From positions 69,826 to 96,356 of the forward strand of contig BFEA01000595.1 of NCBI GenBank assembly GCA_003427395.1: a DNA stretch of 26,531 nucleotides. Reading direction: 5' to 3'. The DNA is from Chara braunii. Lineage: Eukaryota; Streptophyta; Charophyceae; Charales; Characeae. Below, piece by piece: positions 1 to 9,487 of this stretch (positions within the stretch are counted from its first letter, which is position 1; each line of letters starts with the position of its first letter). The position numbers and the translations under genes are program-made. The notes beneath the pieces are model-generated. The model saw only the letters and a list, made by a program, of their open reading frames with translations, searched no databases and was not told the origin of the DNA.

Positions 1-19
1 AGAGAGAGAGAGAGAGAGA
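1..19. repeat. (AG)n microsatellite at window edge
   Basis: Uninterrupted AG dinucleotides open the window. The window also closes on a (GA)n tract (26465-26531), so both ends lie in simple repeats, where short-read assemblies commonly break. Confidence 0.95.
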
Positions 20-23
20 CTGA

Positions 24-680
24 ATGGCAAAATTAAATATGGGTCAAATTGCGGTCGCAATCTATTTTGCAGTTGGAATGATTTTTTTTAATTTATTGGC
101 CCAGGCATGGCTAAGTGGCAAAAGTAGAAAATGTGCCGAATCGGTGCGACAATTATTTCGCAGTGTAAATGATTTTTTAAAAATGTTCTATTATTATTTC
201 TGGAAAGAACGTGACCTCATTTATGGATTCTCAAAATTTCAGATTTTTGTGCATGTTCGTTCGAGCACAGAAAAACTTCAAAGTTGCCTTTTGCAAAACA
301 CCTATTTCGTTGTGCCTGACCTCCCTGTTTTGAGAAGACGGGGCTCAATGCCTGGGCCTGAGGGCCCTTTTGCAGTTCATATGCCCTTACTTCTTTTTGG
401 GGTCCGCTTCTACCCGGGGTCCGGTTCAACGCCCCCCACTTCTTTTTGGGGTCCACTTCCACCCCAGGACCGGTTCTTCCTTTTTCCAAAAGTCCCGGTT
501 CTAGCAGAGCTAGTTGTAGGTAGTCCGCAGTTTTGCCAAGGACCGGTCCCCCAAATTTTTTTGCCCCCTAAGAACCCACTTTGCGTCCTGGTCGCCCGCC
601 GCCAAAAATGCGACACCTTGACACAGACGCGGAAGCCCACTATACCGCAGCCTAAGGGCTGCGAACCAAACCACCCGTAA
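24..680 (+). other. Unclassified open frame upstream of the LINE; probably not a gene
   Basis: An ATG-initiated frame of 218 codons lies here. The N-terminus has one hydrophobic stretch (about residues 8-30), which could be a membrane segment. The C-terminal half is rich in Pro, Gly, Phe and Arg and is encoded by a locally duplicated sequence (389-427 and 438-476). I recognise no domain. The opposite strand is also open over much of this stretch, which is more typical of skewed composition than of a real gene. It could be old transposon or LINE flank. Confidence 0.15.
389..476 (+). repeat. 39-bp direct duplication, period 49
   Basis: Copies at 389-427 and 438-476 both begin ACTTCTTTTTGGGGTCC and end CCGGTTC, with five mismatches between them. 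The 10-bp spacer is C-rich. No function is apparent. Confidence 0.8.
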
Positions 681-1163
681 TGAACGACTGGTATAACGAA
701 GGACGGCAACAAAATGTCTCCAATGTCTCAGAGGGGGAAAAACGCACCCCGACCCCTTTTTAAAAATTTGCATTCGTACCGACGAGAGGAGGTTTCACCG
801 GCGCGTCCCTGGCGGCGCTAAGGCGTGTCGGCCCGCACGCGATAATCTCGGTAACGACGATAGCTGAACACCCTGCAGCTCCACCATCATGATGGTGCCC
901 AACTTCTGTCTCCTTTCCCGCTTGCCATGCTCAAGTGGCCCGTCTCACGAAGTGGTAGGTGCGACGGTAAGGGCCAGTTCGTTCAGCCGGTAAGAATCCT
1001 CTATTAGACGTGTAGTGACTTATGGTACCGAGTTTGCTTTCGCTACTCTTGCAACCGATGGGATATTTCTTCTTGTTTTAGACTGATTTCAGATAGTATT
1101 GTCTTCCCCTTTGGAGCTTATAGTGGTCTCGTCCTCTTCTCTTTTCTTTCACTCTACATCGTA
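681..1163 (+). other. Flank or 5' leader of the LINE; no gene
   Basis: No coding region is supported. The stretch contains a 16-bp perfect palindrome (882-897, centred on ATCATGAT). It may include the LINE 5'UTR, but no element boundary or target-site duplication can be read. Short matches to the LINE 3' tail occur at 656-666 and 738-750. Confidence 0.4.
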
Positions 1164-1202
1164 TTGGCGGCTTACAGCAAAATTAAGGTAGAGAATCAGG
1201 CA

Positions 1203-3386
1203 ATGTCGTATGACTCTCCCGACCGTGGCCCTCGCTCTCCCCCTCCTGGTCCGGAAGGGATTGACGAAAACCACGCTCGGGAACTCATACACCTCTGCTA
1301 TGAGGAAGGGATCTGCCCTTCGGATATCGACCCCGGTGAAATGAAAGTCGATGGCAGAGAAGTACGCTTTAGAGTTAATGCTTTCATTGATCGAGTAAAA
1401 ATAAATTGGTTAAAGGAACGTGTTGTTACCATTATTTTCCGGGAAGATGCTCGATTCCTTCCTAAGAAAGTCAAAGATGATATCGTGAGGGCGTATGAGG
1501 ACTCTAAACTCCAGGAGGGAAGTTTTGAGGTGGATTCCTTCAGTCGAGGTAGAATTAAGATAGAAAGTCCAAACGTTGTGTCCTATGTTGCAAAAAGTAG
1601 GGCTATTGCGTCGTGGCTGGTGACAAAAGGTCATGACTCACTCACTATTGGCTCAGTTGAGTACAGACTGGAATTCAAACCTTGGTTATCCAAAGCCCAA
1701 CTAAAGGACCAACGAAGGGCAGAGGAACACGCATCCTTCTGGGTTGTAGCTGTCCAAGTTCCCCTCGACTCCTTCATTTATTTAGAGGCTCAAATCTGGA
1801 AGGCTATTGACCCTGTCGTTCGAACTCACCCGGTCGAGATAGATCGTCAAAAACCTTCACTCATTAACGTTAAATTCGATTTGGATCCGAGTGCTAGGGT
1901 GAATATGAAGGACAAGATCACGGTAATTACCGCGGAGGACGATGAACTTATGGTTAACTTGGCATGTTCGGATACTCCACGCTGTCGTAAGTGCAGAGCT
2001 TTCTTTCGCGAAGAAGCGCAGTGCAGACGCTCTATTCGACAACCTCAAGGTCAGCAACAGCATCAAGGGACTTCTCAAGCACCGGCCCACTCTCAGTCAG
2101 CTGCCCCTGCGCCTCGGTATCAAGGTCCCATGGCTTCGGGTGCTTCACAAAATGTGCACGTTGGCGGAGTCGAATTCCCGTCTCCAAGTCAACAACTAGG
2201 GTTCCAACCCTACCAGAATTCGCAATTTAACCCGACTTTCTCTCCGGGGACTATTCCTCAAGGCAGGTTCCCTCCAGCGCTTCAGCCCCAAGACATGCTA
2301 TGGCTCGCCTAGGCTTTTGCTCCTTGGCTTCAACAGCTTCAACAACAGCAAGTGGTTTTTCCCTCCAATCTGGGAGGTATGGCAGCGGTCTCGGCGGGAA
2401 TGATTAACCCTCAAGGTACCCCCCTCCCCAGACCCCAAGACCCCTTCTCCCTCAGGGAGGAGGCCTTGGGCAAGGGGAGGAGGTAGGTGACTCGCGTCAA
2501 GCCTCTCTCCAGTCGGGTGCACGGCCAGATGGGGAAGCAGTTCCCGCGGAGGGGACAAGAAGCTTCACGGATACAAGCAGAGGACCTCGAACGAGACCCT
2601 CCATGTCGGGGAAGCAGAGAAGGCTGAGCTATGATTCAACCGCTGACCTCCTTGGCGAGAAATCAGGCTCTTCTCTTCCTTCGTCGGAGGATTCTCAAGG
2701 ACAATTCATGGATGTTGGAACTCCAGGTTGCAAAACCACTTGGCGGAGGACCCCGATTGCTTTGGCATATGGCCAGATCTCAAGTGTCGACAGAAGAATC
2801 CTACCTCTTTTCGACATAATCGCACGCAACAACACATGGGTGATTGCATGGGCTTCTCCTGATGGTTCAGTGGCGTTTGTAATTATCCCGTCTCTCGAGC
2901 AACCTATGCCTTCAACTATGGTTTCTCTCATCAGACCGGCTATCCTGGACCGCTTTGCCTTCCGTTTGATCCCGGAGCTGTCGATGCCTCGTCTTATTAA
3001 GGACAGCCCAGAAGGAAGTGGAAAGAAAGTCATCTTCCATGTGTCAGTAATGGATGCAAGGTTTGTCCCGGGTCAATTAGAGAGGTTAGAATCGGATGGT
3101 TTTCGCCTTGTCCCTCTCACATGGCTCGTAGAAGGCAGGCGGACCGAACTCTCACGTATTAAAGCCCCCCCACTGGCTTCAGCAGAATTGCTTAGCAGAA
3201 TTGCTGTGTGAAGTCGATAATCGCTTCCTTGCGGACAAGAAACTAAACTCAATGTTCGTTCGTTCCTGCCTGCTGAAGTCATGGCTTTCCGAGCCACAGG
3301 GAAGGTCCCTTTTACGCGGAACGAGCTTTCAATCCTCCCTACGCATCCAAGGTAACGGGGTAACGGGCAGGAATGGGCAAGCTTAG
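1203..3386 (+). pseudogene. LINE ORF1 (nucleic-acid-binding protein), broken
   Basis: ORF1 proteins of plant LINEs bind the element RNA. I start at the ATG at 1203; the frame is open upstream to about 1164 but has no earlier ATG. Residues ~20-245 resemble the RRM/DUF4283-like N-terminal region of plant LINE ORF1. A knuckle follows with Cys261, Cys264 and Cys274 in CX2CX4-R-X4C spacing, so the usual His is Arg269. A Gln/Pro/Ser-rich linker comes next. Three lesions are visible: a TAG at 2310-2312 with homologous-looking Gln-rich sequence continuing after it, a frameshift between 2408 and 2489 (a C-rich run at 2419-2430 is the likely site), and a 13-bp tandem duplication at 3181-3206. Downstream of the shift, 2603-3211 encodes a basic/hydrophobic domain I cannot name. 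Ignoring the duplication, the frame ends at TAG 3384-3386, overlapping the ORF2 start by 14 nt. Confidence 0.85.
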
Positions 3387-3886
3387 GCTTGCCACGTGGA
3401 ATGTAAGGGGATTAGGCGATACCTCAGCTAAGCATAAGAGGGATAGGCTAAAGTCTTGGCTCTTTGACAAACACATTCATATTGCATGGGCTTATTGATC
3501 CGTTAAAGCTGACCCACCCTGATTCAAGGGGCGCTACTTGGTTCTCCCATAGCCGCTCACCCCAAGGTACAATTGAGAGTAGGTTAAATTTCTTTCTAAT
3601 CTCGTCTTCCTTGTGGGATCATGTTGAGTATACCTCATAAAACTTTCACCCCATGTCGGACCATAAACCTGTACATTTGCACTTGGCAATGTCAGAAATT
3701 ACAAGGGGAAAAGGAGTATTTCGTTTCAATACCCATAACCTACAAGTACCTGGGCTTGTTACATGGATGAAGGAATTCTGGAAAGGTTGGGATGAGAACC
3801 GTCTGATGTATAACTCACTTGGGGAATGGTGGAACACCGGTTCTAAAATCTTCTCGAATCTGTTGAATGTCTTTCTCATATTTTAG
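3373..3886 (+). pseudogene. LINE ORF2, AP-like endonuclease domain remnant
   Basis: ORF2 begins at ATG 3373. Its first residues carry the APE motif LATWNVRGLGD, including the metal-coordinating Asn, and then KRDRLKSWL. A TGA at 3496 ends this piece. From 3500 the frame changes and the sequence resumes near the C-terminus of the domain: a SRLNFFLIS motif (3569-3595) and, after TAA 3638, the SDHKPV motif (3656-3673) containing the catalytic Asp-His pair. APE domains of this class are about 220-240 residues, and only about 100 remain. The middle has therefore been lost by internal deletion around 3496-3500. The frame then runs to the stop at 3884. Confidence 0.88.
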
Positions 3887-3888
3887 CA

Positions 3889-5724
3889 TTTGGCCGCAAC
3901 AAGGAAGAGTCACGATTGCAGAACAGGATTGAGTACGCTGAGCAGCGTATGCAGGAACATCCTGTCTCAAATATGGTCTGGGGCAAGGAGCGGGCCAAAC
4001 TCATGTCTGAATGGGATAATTTACAATGCCAAAAGTCTGATGTCTGGATTGAATGCCTGCGTATTAAGGGGATAACAGTGAATGATAGGATGACAAAAAA
4101 AGCCTTCCAAAAACTTCTCACTAGCCGGTCTTCGGCTCGGATGAAGGAACTTAATTATCCCTGTGATATTGATGCCCCTAGAGCCAAGGAGCTAGTTCAA
4201 CTCTGTGATTATGCTGCTTACTACTACCGTGATATACTAACCTCTCGCCTTCAAGGTGCTCAGATAAACTCTGAACTACATCTTGAATCCTCCCACTGGG
4301 ATAATACTCAAGTGCGTTTATCCCAAACTGGTAGACTGGATTTAGATCGTCCGATATCTATCGTGGAAGCTCACGAGGCACTGAAATCCATGTCGAAAGG
4401 GAAGGCCCCCGGAGACGATGGTCTCCCAGTGGAGCTCTTCCTAGTCCTTTGGGAGGTGGTGGGGGAGAGTTTAGTGCAAATTTATAATGATATTCTCACA
4501 GGGGGCAAACTAACAGCAAATATGTATAATGGCATTATCTCTGTGTTATTTAAGAAGGGTGATAGAGCCGAAATTCGTAACTGGCGCCCGATCTCGGTTT
4601 TGAATGTCTCGTATAAAATCCTAGCCAAGATTCTGGCAAGACGCCTAGGTCGCTATCTACCGGACTTGGTTCACTCAGATCAAGCGACATTTATTCAGGG
4701 GCGCTCTATTTTCAATAATATCGTCACAGCTATTGAGAGTTTAGAGATAATTCAGAATGACCAACTGGACATCGTTGTACTTTTGTTGGATATGGAACAG
4801 GCGTACGACCGTGTTAACTTGTCGTACGCTTTGACCACGTTGAATGTCATGTCCTTTGGTCAGAACTTCTGTAAATGGGCTATAGCTCTATATACCAATC
4901 CACAGCCGCGGTGATGATAAATGGGTGTTTGTCAGAGAAGTTTTCCCTTACCCGATTGTTGCGCCATGGTTGCCCTCTAGCTCCGCTTTTGTTTGCCATT
5001 CAGATGGAGAACGTGTTGAACAACATTCGTGCTCATCCCTCTATCGTTAGCTTGCCAACTGAGCCCTACCCACTAAAAGTGAAATCTTTAGCTGATGATT
5101 TATTTGCTATCTCGCAGAATACCCCCTCGGTCACTGAATGCACTCAAACAGTGTTTGGATGACTAGTCTTTGCTGTCGGAAGCCGCCATTAATTGGCACA
5201 AGTCAGTCTTTCTTCTTCCGGCCTGTTATGAGCTTTATACTCAATGGGGAATGAAACGGGTCGTAGATAACTGCTCGGAGCGTTTTCTGGGCGTCCAAAT
5301 CTCTCTTACGTCAGCGGCAGCCGACCAAGACGACATTCTACTGCAAAAATCAAATCAACGAATCTCCTCTTGGGGTCATGCCCCCCACCTCTCTCTTTTT
5401 GGGAGAACCATGGTGATTAATTGTGCTCTTTTTGCTCTCTTGTGGTATGTAGGCAGAGTAAGAGGTTTGAGTCCGCCTCTTTGCGCCACGGTTAGACATA
5501 GGAGTGCTCGTTTTATCTGGAAACCTTTTGCAATAGATGGCAACTCGTTCATCACTAAAGTAGCTTGGGATATGATTTGCTCTCCGAGATCAAAGGGTGG
5601 TATTGGCTTGGTTGGCCCTCAAAGACAAAATGCTGCTATGTTATCCTCATGGGTAACGAAAGCTAGCTTGTCCCAAACCCCGCACCACTGGATTTGCATG
5701 ACAGAACTGATTCTGTCACAAGAA
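3889..5724 (+). pseudogene. LINE ORF2, reverse transcriptase domain, frameshifted
   Basis: The reverse transcriptase used for target-primed integration. Frame 1 from 3889 to 4914 holds KGKAPGDDGLP (fingers), ISVLFKKGD with RNWRPISVLN, QATFIQGRSI, and motif A LLLDMEQAYDRVN with catalytic Asp at 4789. A frameshift near 4902-4906 moves to the frame ending at 5162, which carries RLLRHGCPLAPLLF (motif B) and LADD (motif C, 5088-5099; Leu replaces the usual Tyr/Phe). Another shift at about 5160-5167 leads to LSEAAINWHKS (motif D/E), FLGVQIS and a thumb-like HLSLFGRTMVIN. SPRSKGGIGL follows, typical of plant LINE ORF2. The catalytic Asp codons survive, but the frame is broken at two internal points. 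Confidence 0.95.
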
Positions 5725-7181
5725 TGAAACCTAGTGAGACCTAGAGATGTTTGGACATGCCTTCTGCTTAGGTCATCTTTAAACAGGAGGATTAAATCGC
5801 CCTTTTGGAAGACGATTATTAACGTTTGGAAGAAAGTTCTCCCAAAGCATTGGAAAACCCCAGTTACCTAAGCGGAGGTGTTGTTACAACCGCTTTTTGA
5901 GAGCCCGGGGATCACATGGGCTGATGGTCTTTGCTTTTCTGCAGATTCCTCACCAGGTAACTTTGGTCGTGTTTGGATAGAAAAGGGCATACTTAGGATT
6001 GAGGATTTGTGGAATGACCTTAGGGGCGACTGAAAACATGCAGGGGAAATTAAACCAATCATGGGACAAGTTAAACTGCTGGAACAGAGAATAGCCTCAC
6101 TCATTGAAGCAATTCCTCAGAAATGGAAAGCGTTATTGTACTCTGAGACACTTGACCCGCTAGGAACGTGGTTTTCGTTAGACTCCTCCCCGCAGGTGGT
6201 ATGGCGACTCACTGAACGGTTACCAGATGGCAAACGGATTTTTCAAACTTACTCGGTTTTGCCCTCTCAAACACTGCTTATGAACGAGGATAACCCCCAA
6301 CCACAGTTGGGGCAACCCCTGCTACAGAGTTGGGTCTTGTCCACTGTGGTGGGGGACTCAAAACCGATTTACAATCTTTTTGGGCAGGGGCGCTCGGTCC
6401 TACAGCTGAAGCTTGACCCCTATCTCTGGGAATGGATAATGCAAGTCAGAGGAGGAGATTATCCTGATCTCACACAATACTCACTCAAATTCGGTGTTAA
6501 AACCTTTGAAATATCCCTTGACTACATCCAGATCTCAGTGGATTCAACAACTGGAATTGGACCATGACATTGATCCTGCCCGAATAGATTCCTCTCTGTT
6601 ATCATATTGGGAACAACTTAAACTGATCCCGTGTCAAACCGCTGGCTACCCCCTCAACGGTTTGGCTGACTCAAAAGGGTCTAACAGTTGATCTTAAATG
6701 TTGTAGATGTAACTGGGCTTTCGAGTCTACACTCCACTTGTGGTGGCACTGTCTGGCATCGGTCCAAATATAAACTTGGTTCTCAAGGCACTGGGATCGT
6801 ATTTCTGGCTCCCTCTTTCCATGGAATAAGAAATGGGTGTTGTTGGGAGGAATTCCTGCAAACTGCGCGAAAAGCTCAGGATAGGGCTACATTGCCCAAG
6901 TACTCAGAGCTATCATGTTCACAGTTATTTGGCAAAACCGTAACGACCGGGTATTCAACGACAAGGAATGGACGAACAGACAAATCAGAAACACCGCAAA
7001 GTTGCTGCTGAGACGCTCTATTCAGGCCGATTGGAGACGCAAAGTGGTCGGCTCCAAAGCCCAGGACCATGGCGTCCAGTGGTTCAGATCTACGTGGTGC
7101 CTGGGTGGCACTCTTGCAACAATCGCGGAAGACTCTCAGCTACAACTTGATGCATGGATTCTGAGTGGAGAAGATGGGTGA
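5725..7181 (+). pseudogene. LINE ORF2 C-terminal region with zf-RVT finger, broken
   Basis: The thumb frame continues through TGA 5725, TAA 5869 and TGA 6031 to a stop at 6565, with protein-like sequence between the stops. This shows single nonsense changes in a once open frame. Pieces then shift frame: 6494-6691 and, from 6687, the zf-RVT zinc finger. The finger reads LKCCRCNWAFES, then LHLWWHC, with Cys at 6699 and 6708 and His/Cys at 6735, 6747 and 6750. After TAA 6765 the same frame reaches IWQNRNDRVFND (about 6927-6962), the conserved plant LINE tail motif, and ends at TGA 7179. No RNase H domain was recognised. Confidence 0.88.
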
Positions 7182-7741
7182 CCTATTGTATCAACCTGGA
7201 TTGCTCGGTTGGGATTCAGGCGCTGGAGGCAGGCAGAGGGACTTGAGAATGTTGGAAGGAGCGTCAACATTGTTTAGGGCTCCTTACCCACCGTTTTAGG
7301 TGGTTTTAGGAGACTCTAGGGAGATGAGGGTTGTGACATTGTATCTTCGTTTTTGTTCTTTAAATTCTCCGTTTGTGCTTTTGAGTAGTTATCGTTTGTC
7401 TTACCATTTTAAAGTGTGTTAGTTGTCACCAGTGTGTAGGGTTTTTGTTTGCTCTGTTTCCTTTTAATCCTTTTAATTTTTCTTCTTGCGTATTTGAGTA
7501 GCCTTTTTTAGCTAGTTAATGTCTATTTTGGATTGTGCGGCTTTTTGGGGCCTTGTGGCATTCGTTTGTTTGTGTGAGGGGTGGACCTTCAGTCAGAGTA
7601 GCGGTCCTGCTGTGGCCATTTCTACCTCTAGACAAGCGCTGGTCCATCACCTGAACCTAAGCTAGGTAAAGGTCCCAGCATGTTTTTCCGGGTTGTTTGT
7701 GGAGGGATTCCCGGCCTCCTTGGTTTTGATAATAAAAGTTT
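7182..7741 (+). other. LINE 3' untranslated region
   Basis: T-rich noncoding sequence lies between the ORF2 stop and the tandem-hairpin tail. GATAATAAAAG at 7728-7738 contains a canonical AATAAA polyadenylation signal. There is no poly-A tract at the end; the element runs directly into a 40-bp tandem repeat. Confidence 0.7.
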
Positions 7742-7831
7742 CACCCCTGACGGGCTGCGAACAAGTCAGGGGTATAAAACGCACCCCTGACGGGCTGCGA
7801 ACAAGTCAGGGGTATAAAACGCACCCCTGAC
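7742..7831 (+). repeat. 40-bp hairpin tandem repeat at the LINE 3' end (about 2.25 copies)
   Basis: Copies at 7742-7781 and 7782-7821 are identical, and a partial third begins at 7822. Each unit contains CCCCTGAC, a 13-nt spacer and GTCAGGGG, a perfect 8-bp inverted repeat, followed by TATAAAACG. The position suggests either the tail of the LINE, where stem-loops are known to be recognised by some LINE reverse transcriptases, or the target locus. Confidence 0.85.
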
Positions 7832-7880
7832 TGGTTGCCAACTGGAATCCTCTATGGGTCGCGTGGGTTCGAATCCAATC
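7826..7880 (+). other. Truncated tRNA-like segment with a perfect B box
   Basis: GGTTCGAATCC at 7866-7876 matches the RNA polymerase III B-box/T-arm consensus exactly. The ~30 nt before it resemble the anticodon-stem and variable-arm part of a type II tRNA. No convincing A box precedes it, because the LINE tail repeat begins there, and the T stem is imperfect. It is probably a tRNA fragment or a SINE remnant rather than a functional tRNA. Confidence 0.4.
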
Positions 7881-8057
7881 TGTTGCGCAAGATGTTGGCC
7901 ACTGGCAGCTTGGCCATGTGGGAAAAGAGAGGAGGGGGCGCATGTAGGCGGTTCTGGATGCTACTGTGAATGGTTCGTGAAGAGAAGTTGCGTTGCGAAG
8001 CTGACGTGATTGTTGTCGGATCAATGCTGTTCGGAGTTTATTCGCTTTCCGCGTCAC

Positions 8058-8161
8058 ACGGAGCGATTCATGGCATTGTACTCGTACGCGATAGGTGCGG
8101 AATTCGCGAGACGGAGCGATTCATCGCATCGTACTCGTAGGCGATAGGTGCGGAATTCGCG
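8058..8161 (+). repeat. 51-bp tandem duplication, period 53
   Basis: Copies at 8058-8108 and 8111-8161 share ACGGAGCGATTCAT and GCGATAGGTGCGGAATTCGC and differ at three positions. It lies about 380 bp upstream of the RING gene start, so it could fall in that gene's promoter region. No known regulatory motif is claimed. Confidence 0.85.
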
Positions 8162-8407
8162 CCCGCCATGTGACTATTCTTGAAAGATCCTCCGCGCGCG
8201 TATGTCGTCCTGATTAGATTGGTTCTTGTTCACTGGACCCACAGGTGGAGAACGAGGATAGCCAGACGCCTCTTCTTTTCAGAAGCATCATACCATTCTC
8301 CTCGTCGTCTCTATCACTCTCCCTCCTTGTCGACTCTTCTCACCTGTTGACAGACGCGAGAACTCGATCAACGCCTTCAGAAGCAGGGGAAGAAAGACTC
8401 TTACAAG

Positions 8408-8426
8408 CGAGAGAGAGAGAGAGAGG
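8408..8426. repeat. (GA)n microsatellite in the presumed RING gene leader
   Basis: A short perfect GA tract about 115 bp upstream of the RING start codon. GA/CT tracts are common in plant 5' leaders. No TATA box or transcription start could be assigned. Confidence 0.85.
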
Positions 8427-8539
8427 GTTTCTGCCAGGTGGTAGAGGTCATAGTCTTCCACGAAACGCTGACGCACGTGCATTACCAGGCAATTCGTGGG
8501 GCAGGGAGGGTTTGAGGTAGAACAGGGGTTGTGTGTCTG

Positions 8540-9487
8540 ATGGCCTCTCCATCGACATCCACCAGCGACGAAGGCGGAACGAGGTTTGAAGCATCGAGGA
8601 GGAGTGATGGGTCGTCGTCAACACGGATAGGAAGGTCGATCAGTGGGCAGCAGGAGGAAATGCGTGCTGGCTTGCACTCTACAGGGACAATGGGTGGTGT
8701 TGAGAATCGCACGGTTACCGGCGATTTGTCTCATCGTTCTTGTCCAGGGGGCGGTGGCGCGGAGCTCGGGGCAGAGAAGCCCTCCTCTACGGCTGGAGCC
8801 GTGGGAGGCGGAGGAGCGGCAGGCGCAAACGTTGGGACCGCCAATGGTGGGACTGGCGGGTCCAACAGCGGCGATGGTGGTAGTTTCGAGTGCAATATCT
8901 GCTTGGAACTGGCGAACGATCCCGTTATCACTCTCTGCGGGCACCTGTTTTGCTGGCCTTGTCTGTACAGGTGGCTACAGATGCACGTCGCGGGAAAGGA
9001 ATGTCCTGTATGTAAGGCAGGGGTTGATGAAGAGAAGGTCATACCGTTGTACGGAAGAGGAAATCCTAATCAGATGGATCCGCGGAAGAAGCCGGTGACG
9101 GGCGCTGGGATCCCAGCGAGACCTCAGGGTCAACGCCCAGAGTCAACGCGGCCTCAACATCAACGTCATCATCATCATCAGCATGGACCAGGGTTCGGTT
9201 TCATGGATGGCGAGGGAGGAGGACCCTTCGCAACTGCGCAATTTGCCAACTTCACTCTCTCTGCAGGATTTGGCTTGTTCCCTTCTCTCTTCGGTCTGCA
9301 GTATCACTTCCCCGGTGACGGGGGGTTCGGTTTTGGGCCAACTCTCGTAGGTGGCATGGCGGCAGGACCACATGGCGCAGCAGGGCAGAGGGCGGGGCAG
9401 TCGCCGGAGGTGCAGCAGCAACAATTTCTGTCGAAGCTGCTTCTCATGCTTGGGTCATTCGTGATCATTTGTCTCTTGCTTTTATAG
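8540..9487 (+). CDS. RING-type E3 ubiquitin ligase, RNF5/RNF185/RMA family, ER membrane-anchored
   Basis: Proteins of this family ubiquitinate substrates at the ER membrane, including in ER-associated degradation. The first ATG in the open frame is at 8540 (upstream in-frame TGA at 8513), giving 315 residues with no intron. Residues 1-112 are low-complexity, rich in Ser, Gly and Ala. A C3HC4 RING follows, with Cys118, Cys121, Cys133, His135, Cys138, Cys141, Cys155 and Cys158. VIPLYGRG and then RPQGQRPE follow it, the family signature just after the RING. A His-rich patch (208-215), a Gly/Phe-rich stretch and a C-terminal hydrophobic anchor (residues 296-315, starting FLSKLL) complete it. Usual members are about 180-250 residues; the extra length is the N-terminal tail. 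All zinc ligands are present, so it is probably functional. It is unrelated to the LINE upstream. Confidence 0.95.
   Translation: MASPSTSTSDEGGTRFEASRRSDGSSSTRIGRSISGQQEEMRAGLHSTGTMGGVENRTVTGDLSHRSCPGGGGAELGAEKPSSTAGAVGGGGAAGANVGTANGGTGGSNSGDGGSFECNICLELANDPVITLCGHLFCWPCLYRWLQMHVAGKECPVCKAGVDEEKVIPLYGRGNPNQMDPRKKPVTGAGIPARPQGQRPESTRPQHQRHHHHQHGPGFGFMDGEGGGPFATAQFANFTLSAGFGLFPSLFGLQYHFPGDGGFGFGPTLVGGMAAGPHGAAGQRAGQSPEVQQQQFLSKLLLMLGSFVIICLLLL

Larger units (their letters stand above)
1164..7741 (+). mobile_element. Degenerate L1-type LINE (non-LTR retrotransposon), two ORFs
   Basis: This is a full-length-class but dead LINE on the plus strand. In order it has ORF1 with a CX2CX9C knuckle, ORF2 starting with an AP-endonuclease N-terminus (LATWNVRGLGD at 3388-3420), a reverse transcriptase with all core motifs, and a C-terminal zf-RVT finger as in plant L1 elements. 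A ~560-bp 3'UTR follows, with an AATAAAA signal at 7731. Several stops, frameshifts and a large endonuclease deletion mean it cannot act autonomously. The 5' end is not visible; the true element probably starts upstream of 1164, perhaps near 780. I see no LTRs, and I could not identify target-site duplications. Confidence 0.95.

Noticed and set aside
24-680. 218-codon frame as a membrane protein gene
   Set aside because: No recognisable domain, open on both strands and built partly from a duplicated noncoding-looking sequence; listed only as an unclassified frame.
1164-7821. LTR retrotransposon or retrovirus-like element
   Set aside because: No LTRs, protease, integrase or RNase H; APE and zf-RVT motifs place it with LINEs.
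7742-7831. CRISPR-like repeat array
   Set aside because: Repeats are directly adjacent without unique spacers, only about two units, in a eukaryotic LINE context.
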